From NCBI RefSeq assembly GCF_019430885.1, contig NZ_JAHYBZ010000002.1, positions 682,001 to 746,000 of the forward strand: a stretch of DNA of 64,000 nucleotides, written 5' to 3'. The stretch comes from Roseomonas alba (GTDB lineage: Bacteria; Pseudomonadota; Alphaproteobacteria; Acetobacterales; Acetobacteraceae). The notes under the pieces were generated by a model that worked only from the letters and a program-made list of their open reading frames with translations, did not search any database and had not been told where the DNA came from. This document shows, in pieces, positions 33,245-41,533 of the stretch (the first letter of the stretch is position 1; each line of letters opens with the position of its first letter). The position numbers and the translations under genes were made by a program.

Positions 33245-34381
33245 TCAGAGCGAGCGCAGCGCCCCGCAGACCTGCTCCACCTGCGCATCCGTCAGTTCCG
33301 GATACATCGGCAGGCTCAGCACTTCCTCCGAGGCGCGGGCGGTCTCGGCGCAGCCGGCCGGACCCAGCGGCGTGCGATCCTTGTAGGCGGATTGCAGATG
33401 CACCGGCACCGGATAGTGGATGCCGGTCCCCACGCCCTGCGCCTTCAGCCTGGCCTGGACCTCGGCGCGGTTCTCGGTGCGCAGTACATATTGATGGAAA
33501 ACGTGCTCAGCGCCGGTCCGGCGCACCGGCGGGGCGATCGGGCCATTGCCCAGCGCCTCGTCATAGGCGTCGGCGATGGCGCGGCGGCGCGCATTACCGG
33601 CATCGAGCACGGTCAGCTTCACCCGAAGGATCGCCGCCTGCACCTCATCGAGGCGCGAATTCACGCCGATCATCGAACTGACGTAGCGCTCCCGCCAGCC
33701 ATACTGGCGGATGGCGGCGATGCGCTCGGCGAGCTCCGCATCGCGCGTCGCCAGCACCCCGCCATCGCCGAGCGCGCCGAGATTCTTCGTCGGGTAGAGG
33801 CTGAAGGCAGCCGCGGAGCCGATCGTGCCGATCTTCCGCCCGTCCAGCGTCGCGCCATGCGCCTGCGCGCAATCCTCGATCAGCGGAATGCCGGCGGCGT
33901 TGGTCGCCTCCAGCATCGGATTCAGGTCGCAAGGCTGACCATAGATGTGGACCGGGATGACCGCCTTGATCGGCGGCAGGCCCGGCGGCGGATCCTCAAG
34001 CACCGAGACGAGTTCGTCCGCGTCCATGGTGTAGGTGTCGGGGTCGATGTCGAGCAGCAGCGGTGTCGCACCGACCATCTCGATTGCCGCGACGGTGGCA
34101 ACCGCGGTGTGGGAGACGGTGGCGACCGCCATGCCGGGCCCGATGCCGAGGCCGCGCAGGATCAGCGCGATGGCATCCGTGCCGTTGGCGCAGCCGACCG
34201 CCTTCTGGTCGGGGCCGAGCCAGGCGGCGAATTCCTGCTCGAAGGCCACACCCTCCTTGCCGAGGATGTACCAGCCGCTCTCCAGCGCGCGGGCGACGGC
34301 GGCGTCGATCTCGGCCTTCTGGGCGCGATAGCCGGCGCCAGGGTCGGCCTGGGGGATCATGGTGACGGTGGGCGCGTTCAT
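33245..34381 (-). CDS. DegT/DnrJ/EryC1/StrS-family sugar aminotransferase
   Basis: 378 residues. The PLP site is clear: Lys199 in SLYPTKNLGALGDGG and Asp170 in LIEDCAQAHGA. The family length and the HIYGQPCDL segment also fit. These enzymes convert keto-sugar nucleotides to amino sugars for surface polysaccharide or glycan. The upstream gene on the same strand encodes a sugar epimerase/dehydratase, so the pair probably makes an NDP-amino sugar. No sugar glycosyltransferase is adjacent. Confidence 0.88.
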   Translation of the reverse strand: MNAPTVTMIPQADPGAGYRAQKAEIDAAVARALESGWYILGKEGVAFEQEFAAWLGPDQKAVGCANGTDAIALILRGLGIGPGMAVATVSHTAVATVAAIEMVGATPLLLDIDPDTYTMDADELVSVLEDPPPGLPPIKAVIPVHIYGQPCDLNPMLEATNAAGIPLIEDCAQAHGATLDGRKIGTIGSAAAFSLYPTKNLGALGDGGVLATRDAELAERIAAIRQYGWRERYVSSMIGVNSRLDEVQAAILRVKLTVLDAGNARRRAIADAYDEALGNGPIAPPVRRTGAEHVFHQYVLRTENRAEVQARLKAQGVGTGIHYPVPVHLQSAYKDRTPLGPAGCAETARASEEVLSLPMYPELTDAQVEQVCGALRSL

Positions 34382-34497
34382 CGGAGCGATCCCTTAGGGC
34401 AGATCCCGATCCGACGGAATCGTCGGGCCGGGTGAAGAGACGTGGTCGAACGAAGGCTTAGCGCGGTGCCCGTGAGCCATGGCGAACGGACGCCGCG

Positions 34498-35490
34498 CTA
34501 GAGGTAGTCGGCGAGGCGCGGACGATACCACGCAAGGGAGCGGCGCAACCCCTCGTCCAGGTCGACCTTCGGCGCCCAGCCTGACGCGTTCCGGAAGGCA
34601 CGGTCATCGGCGGCGTAGGACCCGATATCGATCGGGGCGCGATCGGCGGGGAATTCCTTGGTGACGTATTCGCCCTTGCCCCCATTGGCCGCGACCAGCC
34701 GGTCGGCAAGATCGAGCAGCGAGGTCGGCGGGCTGCCACCAAGATTGAACACCTGCCCTGAAAGTGCTGGTTCTGAAGCTTTTTCTGCCGCGATCAGGAA
34801 GGCGTCGGTGACATCCTCGGCATAGGTCAGGTCGCGGAGCTGCGCCCCGCCCCAGACCTCGAAAGGTTCGCCTTCCAACACGCGCCGGATCCAGATGCCG
34901 AGGAAGGTCTGCCGGGCATCCCTGATGCGCAGCCGCGGCCCATAGCAATTGGTCAGGCGCAGCGAGACCACGGGGCGGTGATGCACACGCTGTTCGAGCA
35001 GCCAATACTGTTCGCCCGCCCATTTCGACACGCCATTGGCGTCGGGCGGATTCACCGGATGCAGTTCATCGACCGGCAGAGCACGCGGGCGGCCGTAGAA
35101 CTGGCGAGTGGAGGCATGGACGACGGCGGCCTTCGGCGCGACCTCCCGCATCACGCCGATCAGCCGGACCTGGGCGACGGCGTTGATGGCGATGTCGGCG
35201 ACCGGGTCCTTCTGCCCACCCATATGGGAGGTCTGGGCGGCCATGTTGAACAGCACGTCGACACCCTCGCACAGCGAGTGCAGTTCCGTGTCGCGGATAT
35301 CCCCGCGCACCAGCAGCACCCCAGCCCCTTCGAGATTGCGGGCCGAGGCGCCGCCATCGGGCATCATGGCATCGAGCGCGGTGACACGCGCGCCATGGGC
35401 GGCCAGGGCGTGGCACAGGTTCGACCCGAGGAATCCGGCGCCGCCTGTGACCAGCACACGCCGCCCGCGCCAGAATGCCGCATTGCTCAT
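34498..35490 (-). CDS. NAD-dependent epimerase/dehydratase (extended SDR)
   Basis: 330 residues. The Rossmann motif TGGAGFLG (15-22) is present, with Thr/Ser of HASTRQFYG and later SLRLTNCYGPR and GGAQLRDLTYAEDVTDAF, all typical of nucleotide-sugar extended SDRs. The usual catalytic YxxxK reads Asn152-Gly-Val-Ser-Lys156, so the tyrosine is missing. A subgroup of this family carries a similar change. It is 116 bp upstream of the aminotransferase on the same strand, which supports a joint role in sugar-nucleotide synthesis. Confidence 0.82.
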   Translation of the reverse strand: MSNAAFWRGRRVLVTGGAGFLGSNLCHALAAHGARVTALDAMMPDGGASARNLEGAGVLLVRGDIRDTELHSLCEGVDVLFNMAAQTSHMGGQKDPVADIAINAVAQVRLIGVMREVAPKAAVVHASTRQFYGRPRALPVDELHPVNPPDANGVSKWAGEQYWLLEQRVHHRPVVSLRLTNCYGPRLRIRDARQTFLGIWIRRVLEGEPFEVWGGAQLRDLTYAEDVTDAFLIAAEKASEPALSGQVFNLGGSPPTSLLDLADRLVAANGGKGEYVTKEFPADRAPIDIGSYAADDRAFRNASGWAPKVDLDEGLRRSLAWYRPRLADYL

Positions 35491-35591
35491 TGAGTCAGCC
35501 TTCCAGGAGACGAAGGCGCATTCTGCGCCGGATTGCGGCGGAATCGGGCCGGCGCCGCGGCGATCCTGCGCCAGCGGGGCCTGCCTTCCGC

Positions 35592-35897
35592 TCAGTTGCA
35601 GGCACGATCGACCGTGCGCACCTCGAACTGCCGCGGACCGACCAGACCGGGCGGGGACGGCACACCCACGATGGCGAGGTCGATCCGACAGCGCGCGCCG
35701 GAGACGCGGTAGAGGTCATCCCGCACATAGTCGATGCGTGTGATGGGGTCGCCGCCCATCGCCATGCCGATATCGGGGTGGTTGATGACGGCACGGAACT
35801 CGACAAGGCGCTGCGCGGTCGGCGGCAGGGCGGCGGAGGCCGGCAGCGCCAGGATGGCGGCGCTGAGCAGGGCCGGAAGCGGGCGCGGCAGGCGCAT
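35592..35897 (-). CDS. Small secreted hypothetical protein
   Basis: 101 residues with a signal peptide (MRLPRPLPALLSAAILALPASA). The mature part of about 79 residues has two cysteines (in ARCRID and the C-terminal DRACN) that could form a disulfide. No family is recognised. It lies alone, upstream of the epimerase by about 100 nt on the same strand, and downstream of a large inverted repeat. Confidence 0.6.
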   Translation of the reverse strand: MRLPRPLPALLSAAILALPASAALPPTAQRLVEFRAVINHPDIGMAMGGDPITRIDYVRDDLYRVSGARCRIDLAIVGVPSPPGLVGPRQFEVRTVDRACN

Positions 35898-35991
35898 GGG
35901 CAGGCTCCTCGTCGGGCGGGCGCATTAGGCAACAGGCAGCGCCGGGTGCAAGCCACCAAAGGTCACAGCACGCGTCAGAGCCTGTCTTGCG

Positions 35992-36081
35992 AGTCCGGCA
36001 CCGGCCCGCACCCCCGGCCGGCCACCCGACGAGAGGATCCTGAATCGGTGGCCGGGCGGGGGTGCAGGCCGGTGCCGGACT
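35992..36081. terminator. 90-bp nested inverted repeat after the K+ channel gene
   Basis: Three nested stems: 35992-36006 with 36067-36081 (15 bp, perfect), GCACCCCCG with CGGGGGTGC (36008-36016 with 36057-36065), and GGCCACC with GGTGGCC (36020-36026 with 36047-36053), closed by a 20-nt loop. A second small hairpin GTCGCC/GGCGAC lies at 36088-36103. The structure follows the channel stop on the minus strand and is probably a strong terminator. Confidence 0.65.
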
Positions 36082-36118
36082 TCGTAAGTCGCCGTCAGGC
36101 GACATGAGGGACGGGCTC

Positions 36119-37078
36119 TCAATCACCGGACGGTTCGCTGCGCCGCGCATTCCCCTCCCCGCCCAGCACGCGGCGGGTTCGCATGATCTCGGCGAAGCCG
36201 AACAGCAGCAGCACCTGGCCCAGGATCACCTGCAGGGAGGCGAGCAGCCGGATGCCATCATCATGCGGGGTGACGTCGCCGTACCCGACGGTCGCCTGGG
36301 TCACCAGGCTGAAATAGAGCGCATCCGGAAAGGGCAGCGGCACCGGCCCTTGCGGCCCATGAAACAGCGGATGCAGCGAAAGCCCCTGGGCGATGCGGTA
36401 GAGGCAGGCGAAGACCGTCACCAACATTCCGTACATGGCCAGGAAGGCGACGATCGGGATCAGCATGCGGGAGGCTCGGCCCGCGAGTTCCTCGGTGATC
36501 AGCGCCATGTCGGTCAGCAGCAGCACCACGCCGCGCACCGAGGCGGCAACCATGCCCGCGATCAGCGCCATGGCCGCCAGCACCGCCACGCCCTGCTCGA
36601 AGGCCGGCAGGCGGTTGACCGGGAAGGCCAGCGAGCAGATGCCGACCAGCCAGACCGGGATCAGCCAGCGCGCCATGCGCGGCAGATGATTGAGGTCGAA
36701 GGGGTGCGCGGCCTCGGCCACCATGCGCAGGCTGCGCCGGCGCCGCCACACCGCGACCAGGAAGGACAGCACCGGCAGCAGGAAGGCCACGGCCCGCGCC
36801 GGGCCCGGCGCGCTGGGAAAGGCCGCATGCCCCATCACCGCGAAGAGGCAGGCATAGACCGCCAGCCCCGCGCTGGTGCCGAAGGCGAAATGCAGCCCGT
36901 GAGGAAACAGCAGGTAGAGCGTTCCCAGCCCCAGCGCCGCGACGCCGATGACCATGTAGGGAAAGACCGTCCCCTGATCGGCCACGCCGCCCGCCACCAG
37001 CAGCCCGAAGGCAAGGGTCATCAGCGTCGAGCGCAACCAGCCCGCAGGCAGGCGGTAGCGCTGCGACAGCCGCTTCAC
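36119..37078 (-). CDS. Voltage-independent-type potassium channel (two-helix pore) membrane protein
   Basis: 319 residues with about seven hydrophobic helices. The C-terminal pore loop FSLVTQATVGYGDVTPHDD contains the selectivity filter Thr263-Val-Gly-Tyr-Gly-Asp268, flanked by helices as in Ion_trans_2 channels. The N-terminal ~200 residues form an unfamiliar membrane domain without an obvious charged voltage sensor. It should conduct K+ across the inner membrane. ATGA overlap with ridA implies co-translation. Confidence 0.82.
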   Translation of the reverse strand: MKRLSQRYRLPAGWLRSTLMTLAFGLLVAGGVADQGTVFPYMVIGVAALGLGTLYLLFPHGLHFAFGTSAGLAVYACLFAVMGHAAFPSAPGPARAVAFLLPVLSFLVAVWRRRRSLRMVAEAAHPFDLNHLPRMARWLIPVWLVGICSLAFPVNRLPAFEQGVAVLAAMALIAGMVAASVRGVVLLLTDMALITEELAGRASRMLIPIVAFLAMYGMLVTVFACLYRIAQGLSLHPLFHGPQGPVPLPFPDALYFSLVTQATVGYGDVTPHDDGIRLLASLQVILGQVLLLFGFAEIMRTRRVLGGEGNARRSEPSGD

Positions 37079-37428
37079 GACGGGGCCAGGGCCACGCCGG
37101 TGATCTCGACCTTCCAGGCGGGGTCGACCAGCGGCGCCTGGATGGTCATGCGAGCCGGCTTGTGCGCGGGGTCGAGCCAGGCATCCCAGGCGCGGTTCAT
37201 CGCTGGCGCGTCCTTGATGTCCGCCAGCACGATCTGGATGCTGACGAGGGCGCGCTTGTCGGTGCCGGCCTCGGCCAGCAAGGCGTCGATCTGGCGCAGG
37301 ATGTCGGCGGTCTGGCCCTCGGCATCGAGCGTTGCGTCGTCGGCCACCTGGCCGGCCAGCCAGATCATGCCGCCCGCCACCACGGCGCCGGACAGACGCT
37401 GCTCCTCAGCCAGTCTACGGATCGCCAT
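37075..37428 (-). CDS. RidA-family protein
   Basis: 117 residues from ATG 37428, chosen because TGGAGGGAA stands 8 nt upstream. The YjgF/RidA fold signature is GGMIWLAGQVADD...QTADILRQIDALLAEAG with the C-terminal KVEITGVAL, where the usual arginine of RidA (in the PxRxxV motif) appears in PARMTIQAPLVDP. RidA proteins deaminate reactive enamines/imines made by PLP enzymes. The arginine-bearing motif is kept, so imine deaminase activity is plausible. Coupling to a K+ channel gene is unusual. Confidence 0.82.
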   Translation of the reverse strand: MAIRRLAEEQRLSGAVVAGGMIWLAGQVADDATLDAEGQTADILRQIDALLAEAGTDKRALVSIQIVLADIKDAPAMNRAWDAWLDPAHKPARMTIQAPLVDPAWKVEITGVALAPS

Positions 37429-37485
37429 CGTGTGGATTCCCTCCATGCGGTGCACCGGCCATAAGCCGGGACGGAGGTTCATCCC

Positions 37486-37995
37486 ATGCGGCCGATTCTC
37501 ACCAAATTCATTCTCGGCTGCCGCTGGCTCGCCGCCGTCTTCCTGCTGGGGCTGACCGTCGCGCTGGCGCTGTTTGCGGCACGCTTCATCACCAAGCTGG
37601 CGAAGTTCGCGGGCGGCGTCCTCGCATCCCAGGACGACCAGGCGCTGCTCGACCTGCTGCACCTGCTCGACTGGACGCTGGTCGCCTCGCTGGTGGTGAT
37701 GGTGATCCTCGCTTCCTGGGACAGCCTGGTTTGGCCGCTGACCCCCGAGGGCAAGGGCGAGGGCATGTCATGGATCCGCAAGCTCGACCCGGGGAACCTG
37801 AAGGTAAAGCTGGCGGGGTCGATCGTGGCGATCTCCTCCATACAGCTTCTGCAGATGTTCCTGCGTGCCGATGCCTACTCCGACCGGACCCTCGCCTGGG
37901 CGATGGGGCTGCATGGGCTGTTCCTGGTGGGTGCGGTCGCGCTCGCCCTGACCGACCGGATCACGGAAGGCACACGGAGCACCCCGAAGGAGTGA
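37486..37995 (+). CDS. UPF0114 (YqhA-like) membrane protein
   Basis: 169 residues with three to four predicted helices. The family signature LDPGNLKVKLAGSIVAISSIQLLQMFL and the preceding WDSLVWPL segment are clear. Function is unknown in the family, although a membrane role in ion homeostasis or stress has been proposed for relatives. It is divergent from ridA with a 57-bp spacer. Confidence 0.8.
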   Translation: MRPILTKFILGCRWLAAVFLLGLTVALALFAARFITKLAKFAGGVLASQDDQALLDLLHLLDWTLVASLVVMVILASWDSLVWPLTPEGKGEGMSWIRKLDPGNLKVKLAGSIVAISSIQLLQMFLRADAYSDRTLAWAMGLHGLFLVGAVALALTDRITEGTRSTPKE

Positions 37996-38029
37996 CGCGG
38001 ACCGGTGGCGGCGCGGTGCCGGAAAATGG

Positions 38030-38160
38030 GGATTCCTTGGAATCCGTTACTGACCCATCTTAAGATGGCACGTGAAGATCGGCGACGATGCTGCACCATT
38101 CGGTAGCGTTTTCTCTCCGTCAAAACGCGAAATACGAACCAATTGGTTGAGATTTTTTCT
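38030..38160. promoter_or_regulatory. AT-rich palindrome cluster upstream of the orphan gene
   Basis: In a local GC minimum there are GGATTCC-TT-GGAATCC (38030-38045), the perfect 14-bp palindrome CCATCTTAAGATGG (38055-38068) and the perfect 12-bp palindrome AACCAATTGGTT (38137-38148), followed by a T-rich run. The first may end the UPF0114 transcript; the others look like operators. Confidence 0.45.
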
Positions 38161-38226
38161 TGTTACTCGTCAATGGAGCGTTATTGATTCTCCCATAGGT
38201 TGATTAATAGGGCGAGCATTCCTGCA

Positions 38227-38877
38227 ATGAGCGAAATCCGGCCTCTCCTGCGTCGCCCCAAGCGGCTCGACAACGTTGTCCGCGACCGTCTGAAGACCTG
38301 GCCACAGCGGCCGCCAGGCACCGGCTCCCTGGGCGACGACGGCGCCTGGCTGCGCGGCCGGCCCTGTGACGGCGAACCCGTCGCCCAGCCATACCTCAAG
38401 ATCCCCGGATCGGACCGCATGCGGACCATCCCGGATGGGCTATGGCTGCATTTCGGCGGCAGCGCCGAGGACCCCTATGCGGACATCCTCTGCATCGAGG
38501 CCTGTTCGACCTTCCAGAATCTCCTCGACAAGCGGTCGCGCTTCGCGCCCTCGACGGTCTCGCTGCTGGCGCATTGCCCACTGGCCTGGCTGCTGGCGCC
38601 GTTGCAGGCGAATGACCCGACACCGCGCTGGCGCATCATCCCCTTCCTGGCCGCCGAACCGATCACCGGCTTCAGCCTGCCCGTGCGCGATCTGCGCGTG
38701 CTCTATGGGTTGCAGCGCGACCACTATGACGGCTTCGCCCGCCATCAGGTCCCGCATCCGCACGAGTATTTCTGCCCCATGGAGGCGCTGACCGCCCATG
38801 AGGGTCACGCCAATCCGGCGATGCGCTCGCTGCTCGGGCGGGCATGCGCCGCCTCCGCCTTCATGGTGCCGCCGTGA
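38227..38877 (+). CDS. Hypothetical protein with AT-rich leader
   Basis: 216 residues from ATG 38227 (an in-frame TTG lies at 38200). It begins MSEIRPLLRRPKRLDN and contains GLWLHFGGSAEDPYADILCIEACSTFQNLLDKRSRF, with a C-terminal HPHEYFCPMEALTAHEGH. No signal peptide or membrane segment is visible and I recognise no family. The upstream 180 bases are much more AT-rich than the rest of the window, hinting at a regulated promoter or horizontal acquisition. Its 3' end overlaps the convergent SpoIIAA-like gene by 17 bp. Confidence 0.62.
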   Translation: MSEIRPLLRRPKRLDNVVRDRLKTWPQRPPGTGSLGDDGAWLRGRPCDGEPVAQPYLKIPGSDRMRTIPDGLWLHFGGSAEDPYADILCIEACSTFQNLLDKRSRFAPSTVSLLAHCPLAWLLAPLQANDPTPRWRIIPFLAAEPITGFSLPVRDLRVLYGLQRDHYDGFARHQVPHPHEYFCPMEALTAHEGHANPAMRSLLGRACAASAFMVPP

Positions 38878-39238
38878 CGTCCTGGCGCGTCCAGCGCCAG
38901 GCGTCCTCGGCCTGGTCCGGGCCGAAATAGCGCATTTCCGCCTTCATCAGCGGTGCGAAGAGCGACACGGTCCAGGCCACCCAGGGCTGGTCGCCCAGGA
39001 TCGCCATGCGCCCGAGATCGTTCCAATGCGCGATGCCGGTCCGCGCGTCATCGAGCATGGCGCCGGGCCCGTCCCAGCCCTGGAAGTCCCGCATGTCGAT
39101 CAGGAAGGCGGGCCGTGGATTGTGCACGAGCTGTTCGTCGAGCCAGGGGTTGAGTCGGGCGTAGTCCTCCCGGCTCAGTCTGCCGCTCACCCGGATGGCC
39201 AGCAGGTCCGGGCTGGATTCGGGCAGGACTTCGAACAT
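38861..39238 (-). CDS. SpoIIAA-like (STAS-fold) protein
   Basis: 125 residues from ATG 39238. It matches the SpoIIAA-like family of small STAS-fold proteins: FEVLPESSPDLLAIRVSGRLSREDY, FLIDMRDFQGWD, and AEMRYFGPDQAEDAWRW. These proteins are often membrane-associated and of unknown role. It has no partner kinase or phosphatase nearby. It is divergent from the ABC substrate-binding gene. Confidence 0.75.
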   Translation of the reverse strand: MFEVLPESSPDLLAIRVSGRLSREDYARLNPWLDEQLVHNPRPAFLIDMRDFQGWDGPGAMLDDARTGIAHWNDLGRMAILGDQPWVAWTVSLFAPLMKAEMRYFGPDQAEDAWRWTRQDVTAAP

Positions 39239-39468
39239 GGGCGCCTCCCTCCGGCAGTGCGCGGCCCGGTGCGGGCGACCCGTCGATGTGGGGCCGGGCA
39301 CGCTCCCATGCGACCCGCATGGGCAGGAATCGCCCAGGGATTAGGCATGGGGCGGCGCAAAGCCCGCAGATTCCGTGACGCGGGCATGCGCCAATGCTTG
39401 CAGGCCCCGCGTCCGATGCCGCACAGATCGACCCATCGGCAACGGCCGAAACACCGGGAGACGCTCAC

Positions 39469-40491
39469 ATGGTCCTTGGCCTCAACCGACGCGCCGCGCT
39501 GCTCGCGGCCGGCGGCCTTCTTGCCGCCCCGCGCCTGGCGCAGGCTCAGGCGACGCGCGTCCGCCTGACGCTCGACTGGGCCTTCCAGGCCCCCAACGCC
39601 TTCGCCCTTGTCGCCCGGGAGAAAGGCTATTTCCGTGCGGCCGGCCTCGACGTCACCGTCGATCGCGGCCAGGGGTCGGGCGGCGTGCCGGTCGCGCTGG
39701 CCGGCGGCTCCTACGATATGGGCTATGCCGACCTGAACCCCGCCATCCGCTTCATGGCCGAGAACCCGGATCGCGGCATCGTCGCCGTGGCCGTTCTGCA
39801 CGACCGCAGCCCGCTCTGCGCCATCGTGCGCGCCGACGGGCCGATCCGCACGCCGAAGGACCTCGAGGGCAAGAAGCTCGCAGCCCCGGAATTCGATGCC
39901 GGGCGCCAGCTCTTCCCCGCCTTCGCCAAGGCCGCCGGCGTCGACGCCTCGAAGGTCACCTTCCTGTCCGTCACCCCCGCGCTGCGCGAACCGATGCTGG
40001 TGCGCCGCGAGGCCGATGGCGTGACCGGCTTCGTCACCACCTCCGCCCTGGCGCTGAAGGGCATCGGGCTCGGGCTGAACCAGCAGCGCACCATGATGTA
40101 TTACGACCATGGCCTCGACCTCTATGGCGGCGCGATTCTGACCACCCGCGCCTATCTGGAACGCAATCCGGACGCCGTGCGCGGCATGACCGCCGCATTG
40201 ATGAAGGCCTTCATCGAGACGGTGAAGAACGGGCAGGAGATGCTCGATATCCTGAAGCGCGTGGAGCCGCTGACCGACGTGACGCTGGAACGCGAACGCC
40301 ATGAGTTGAACGTCGAGAAGGTGATTATGAGCGCGAATGTCCGCGCGAACGGGATCTCGGCGGTGGACGCAACGCGGCTGCAGACGGGAATCCGGCAGGT
40401 GGAGGAGGCCTACAATCTGACGCCGCGGCTTCAGGCGGCGCAGATCTACACGGCGGATTTCCTGCCGCCGGTGGCGGACCGGAAGCTGTGA
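39469..40491 (+). CDS. ABC transporter substrate-binding protein (NMT1/THI5, NitT/TauT type)
   Basis: 340 residues from ATG 39469 (GGGAG 8 nt upstream). A twin-arginine-like/Sec leader (LNRRAALLAAGGLLAAPRLAQAQ) is followed by the NMT1-like domain: VRLTLDWAFQAPNAFALVAREKGYFRAAGLDV, the DLNPAIRFM loop and TPKDLEGKKLA. It is periplasmic and delivers a small organic substrate to the ATPase/permease encoded downstream. The substrate is unknown; pyrimidine, aromatic or sulfonate compounds are typical of this class. Repeat element C starts 2 nt after its stop. Confidence 0.86.
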   Translation: MVLGLNRRAALLAAGGLLAAPRLAQAQATRVRLTLDWAFQAPNAFALVAREKGYFRAAGLDVTVDRGQGSGGVPVALAGGSYDMGYADLNPAIRFMAENPDRGIVAVAVLHDRSPLCAIVRADGPIRTPKDLEGKKLAAPEFDAGRQLFPAFAKAAGVDASKVTFLSVTPALREPMLVRREADGVTGFVTTSALALKGIGLGLNQQRTMMYYDHGLDLYGGAILTTRAYLERNPDAVRGMTAALMKAFIETVKNGQEMLDILKRVEPLTDVTLERERHELNVEKVIMSANVRANGISAVDATRLQTGIRQVEEAYNLTPRLQAAQIYTADFLPPVADRKL

Positions 40492-40493
40492 GG

Positions 40494-40701
40494 TTGGAGG
40501 GGCACTGCCCCTCCAAACCACCCCGCCAAAGGCCGCAAGGCCTTTGGAAACCATCGGTCACCATGTCAGCCCTGATGGGCATGCGCCCGCCCATCGTCCC
40601 GACACCGGCAGACCGATGGGATCCAAGGGCTGTGGGCCCTTGGCGGGGCTTGGCGGCACCGCTGCCAAGGTCCGGAGAGCGGCAAAGCCCCTCTCTGGTC
40701 C
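40494..40701 (+). repeat. Dispersed structured element, copy C, inside an ABC-importer operon
   Basis: TTGGAGGGGC/GCCCCTCCAA (40494-40503 with 40507-40516), CCAAAGGCC/GGCCTTTGG (40526-40534 with 40539-40547) followed by AAACC, CCAAGGGC/GCCCTTGG (40623-40630 with 40636-40643) and a terminal stem 40672-40683 with 40687-40698 (one mismatch, one G-T). It fills the gap between the binding-protein and ATPase genes. Confidence 0.85.
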
Positions 40702-40723
40702 GCCACATGCCAGGAAGTGCTCC

Positions 40724-41533
40724 ATGACCACCCCTCCCTTCGTGCAGATCGACGGCGTCTCAATGCGCTATGGCGGCGTCGAGGGCACGCTGGCCCTGCG
40801 CAACGCCTCGCTCGATGTCGCCGATGGCGAATTCATCGCCGTGGTCGGCCCCTCGGGCTGTGGCAAGTCCACGCTGATGCGCCTCGTCACCGGCCTGTGG
40901 CCGCCGACCGAAGGCACGGTCATCGTCGATGGCCGGGAGGTGAATGGCCCACTGTCGATCGCCGGCATGGCTTTCCAGAACCCGACGCTGCTGCCGTGGC
41001 GGAACATCCTGGACAACGTGATGCTCCCGCTCGAGGTGGTGAAGCCGCATCGCCGCCAGCTTCGGGCCCAGCGCGGGACCTATGAGCGCAAGGCGCGCGA
41101 CCTGCTGAAGCTGGTCGGGCTGGAGGGCTTCGAGGCCAAGTACCCCTGGCAGCTTTCAGGAGGCATGCAGCAGCGCGCCTCGCTGTGCCGCGCCCTGGTG
41201 CATGAACCGCGGCTGCTGATGCTGGACGAGCCCTTCGGCGCCCTCGACATCTTCACGCGGGAGGATCTGTGGGACGTGATGCAGGCGGTGTGGATCGCCC
41301 GCAAGCCCACGGTGATCCTGGTGACGCATGACCTGAAGGAGGCCGTCTACCTGGCCGACCGCGTGCTGATCATGTCCTCCCGCCCCGGACGCATCATCGC
41401 CGAACGCCGCGTGCCCTATCCGCGTCCGCGGCGGCTGGAGCAGACCTATGAGGCCGAGTTCCAGGCCATCGTCCACGAATTGCGCGACCGCATCGCCGAT
41501 GCCCGCCGCGGGGAGACCGCCGATGTCCGGTAA
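40724..41533 (+). CDS. ABC transporter ATP-binding protein (NitT/TauT type)
   Basis: 269 residues from ATG 40724. Walker A GPSGCGKS (43-50), Q-loop in MAFQNPTLLPW, signature LSGGMQQR, Walker B LLMLDEPFGALD and the H-loop VTHDLKEAVYLADR are intact. It energises import through the permease whose gene overlaps its 3' end by 11 bp. It is separated from its binding-protein gene by repeat element C. Confidence 0.9.
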   Translation: MTTPPFVQIDGVSMRYGGVEGTLALRNASLDVADGEFIAVVGPSGCGKSTLMRLVTGLWPPTEGTVIVDGREVNGPLSIAGMAFQNPTLLPWRNILDNVMLPLEVVKPHRRQLRAQRGTYERKARDLLKLVGLEGFEAKYPWQLSGGMQQRASLCRALVHEPRLLMLDEPFGALDIFTREDLWDVMQAVWIARKPTVILVTHDLKEAVYLADRVLIMSSRPGRIIAERRVPYPRPRRLEQTYEAEFQAIVHELRDRIADARRGETADVR

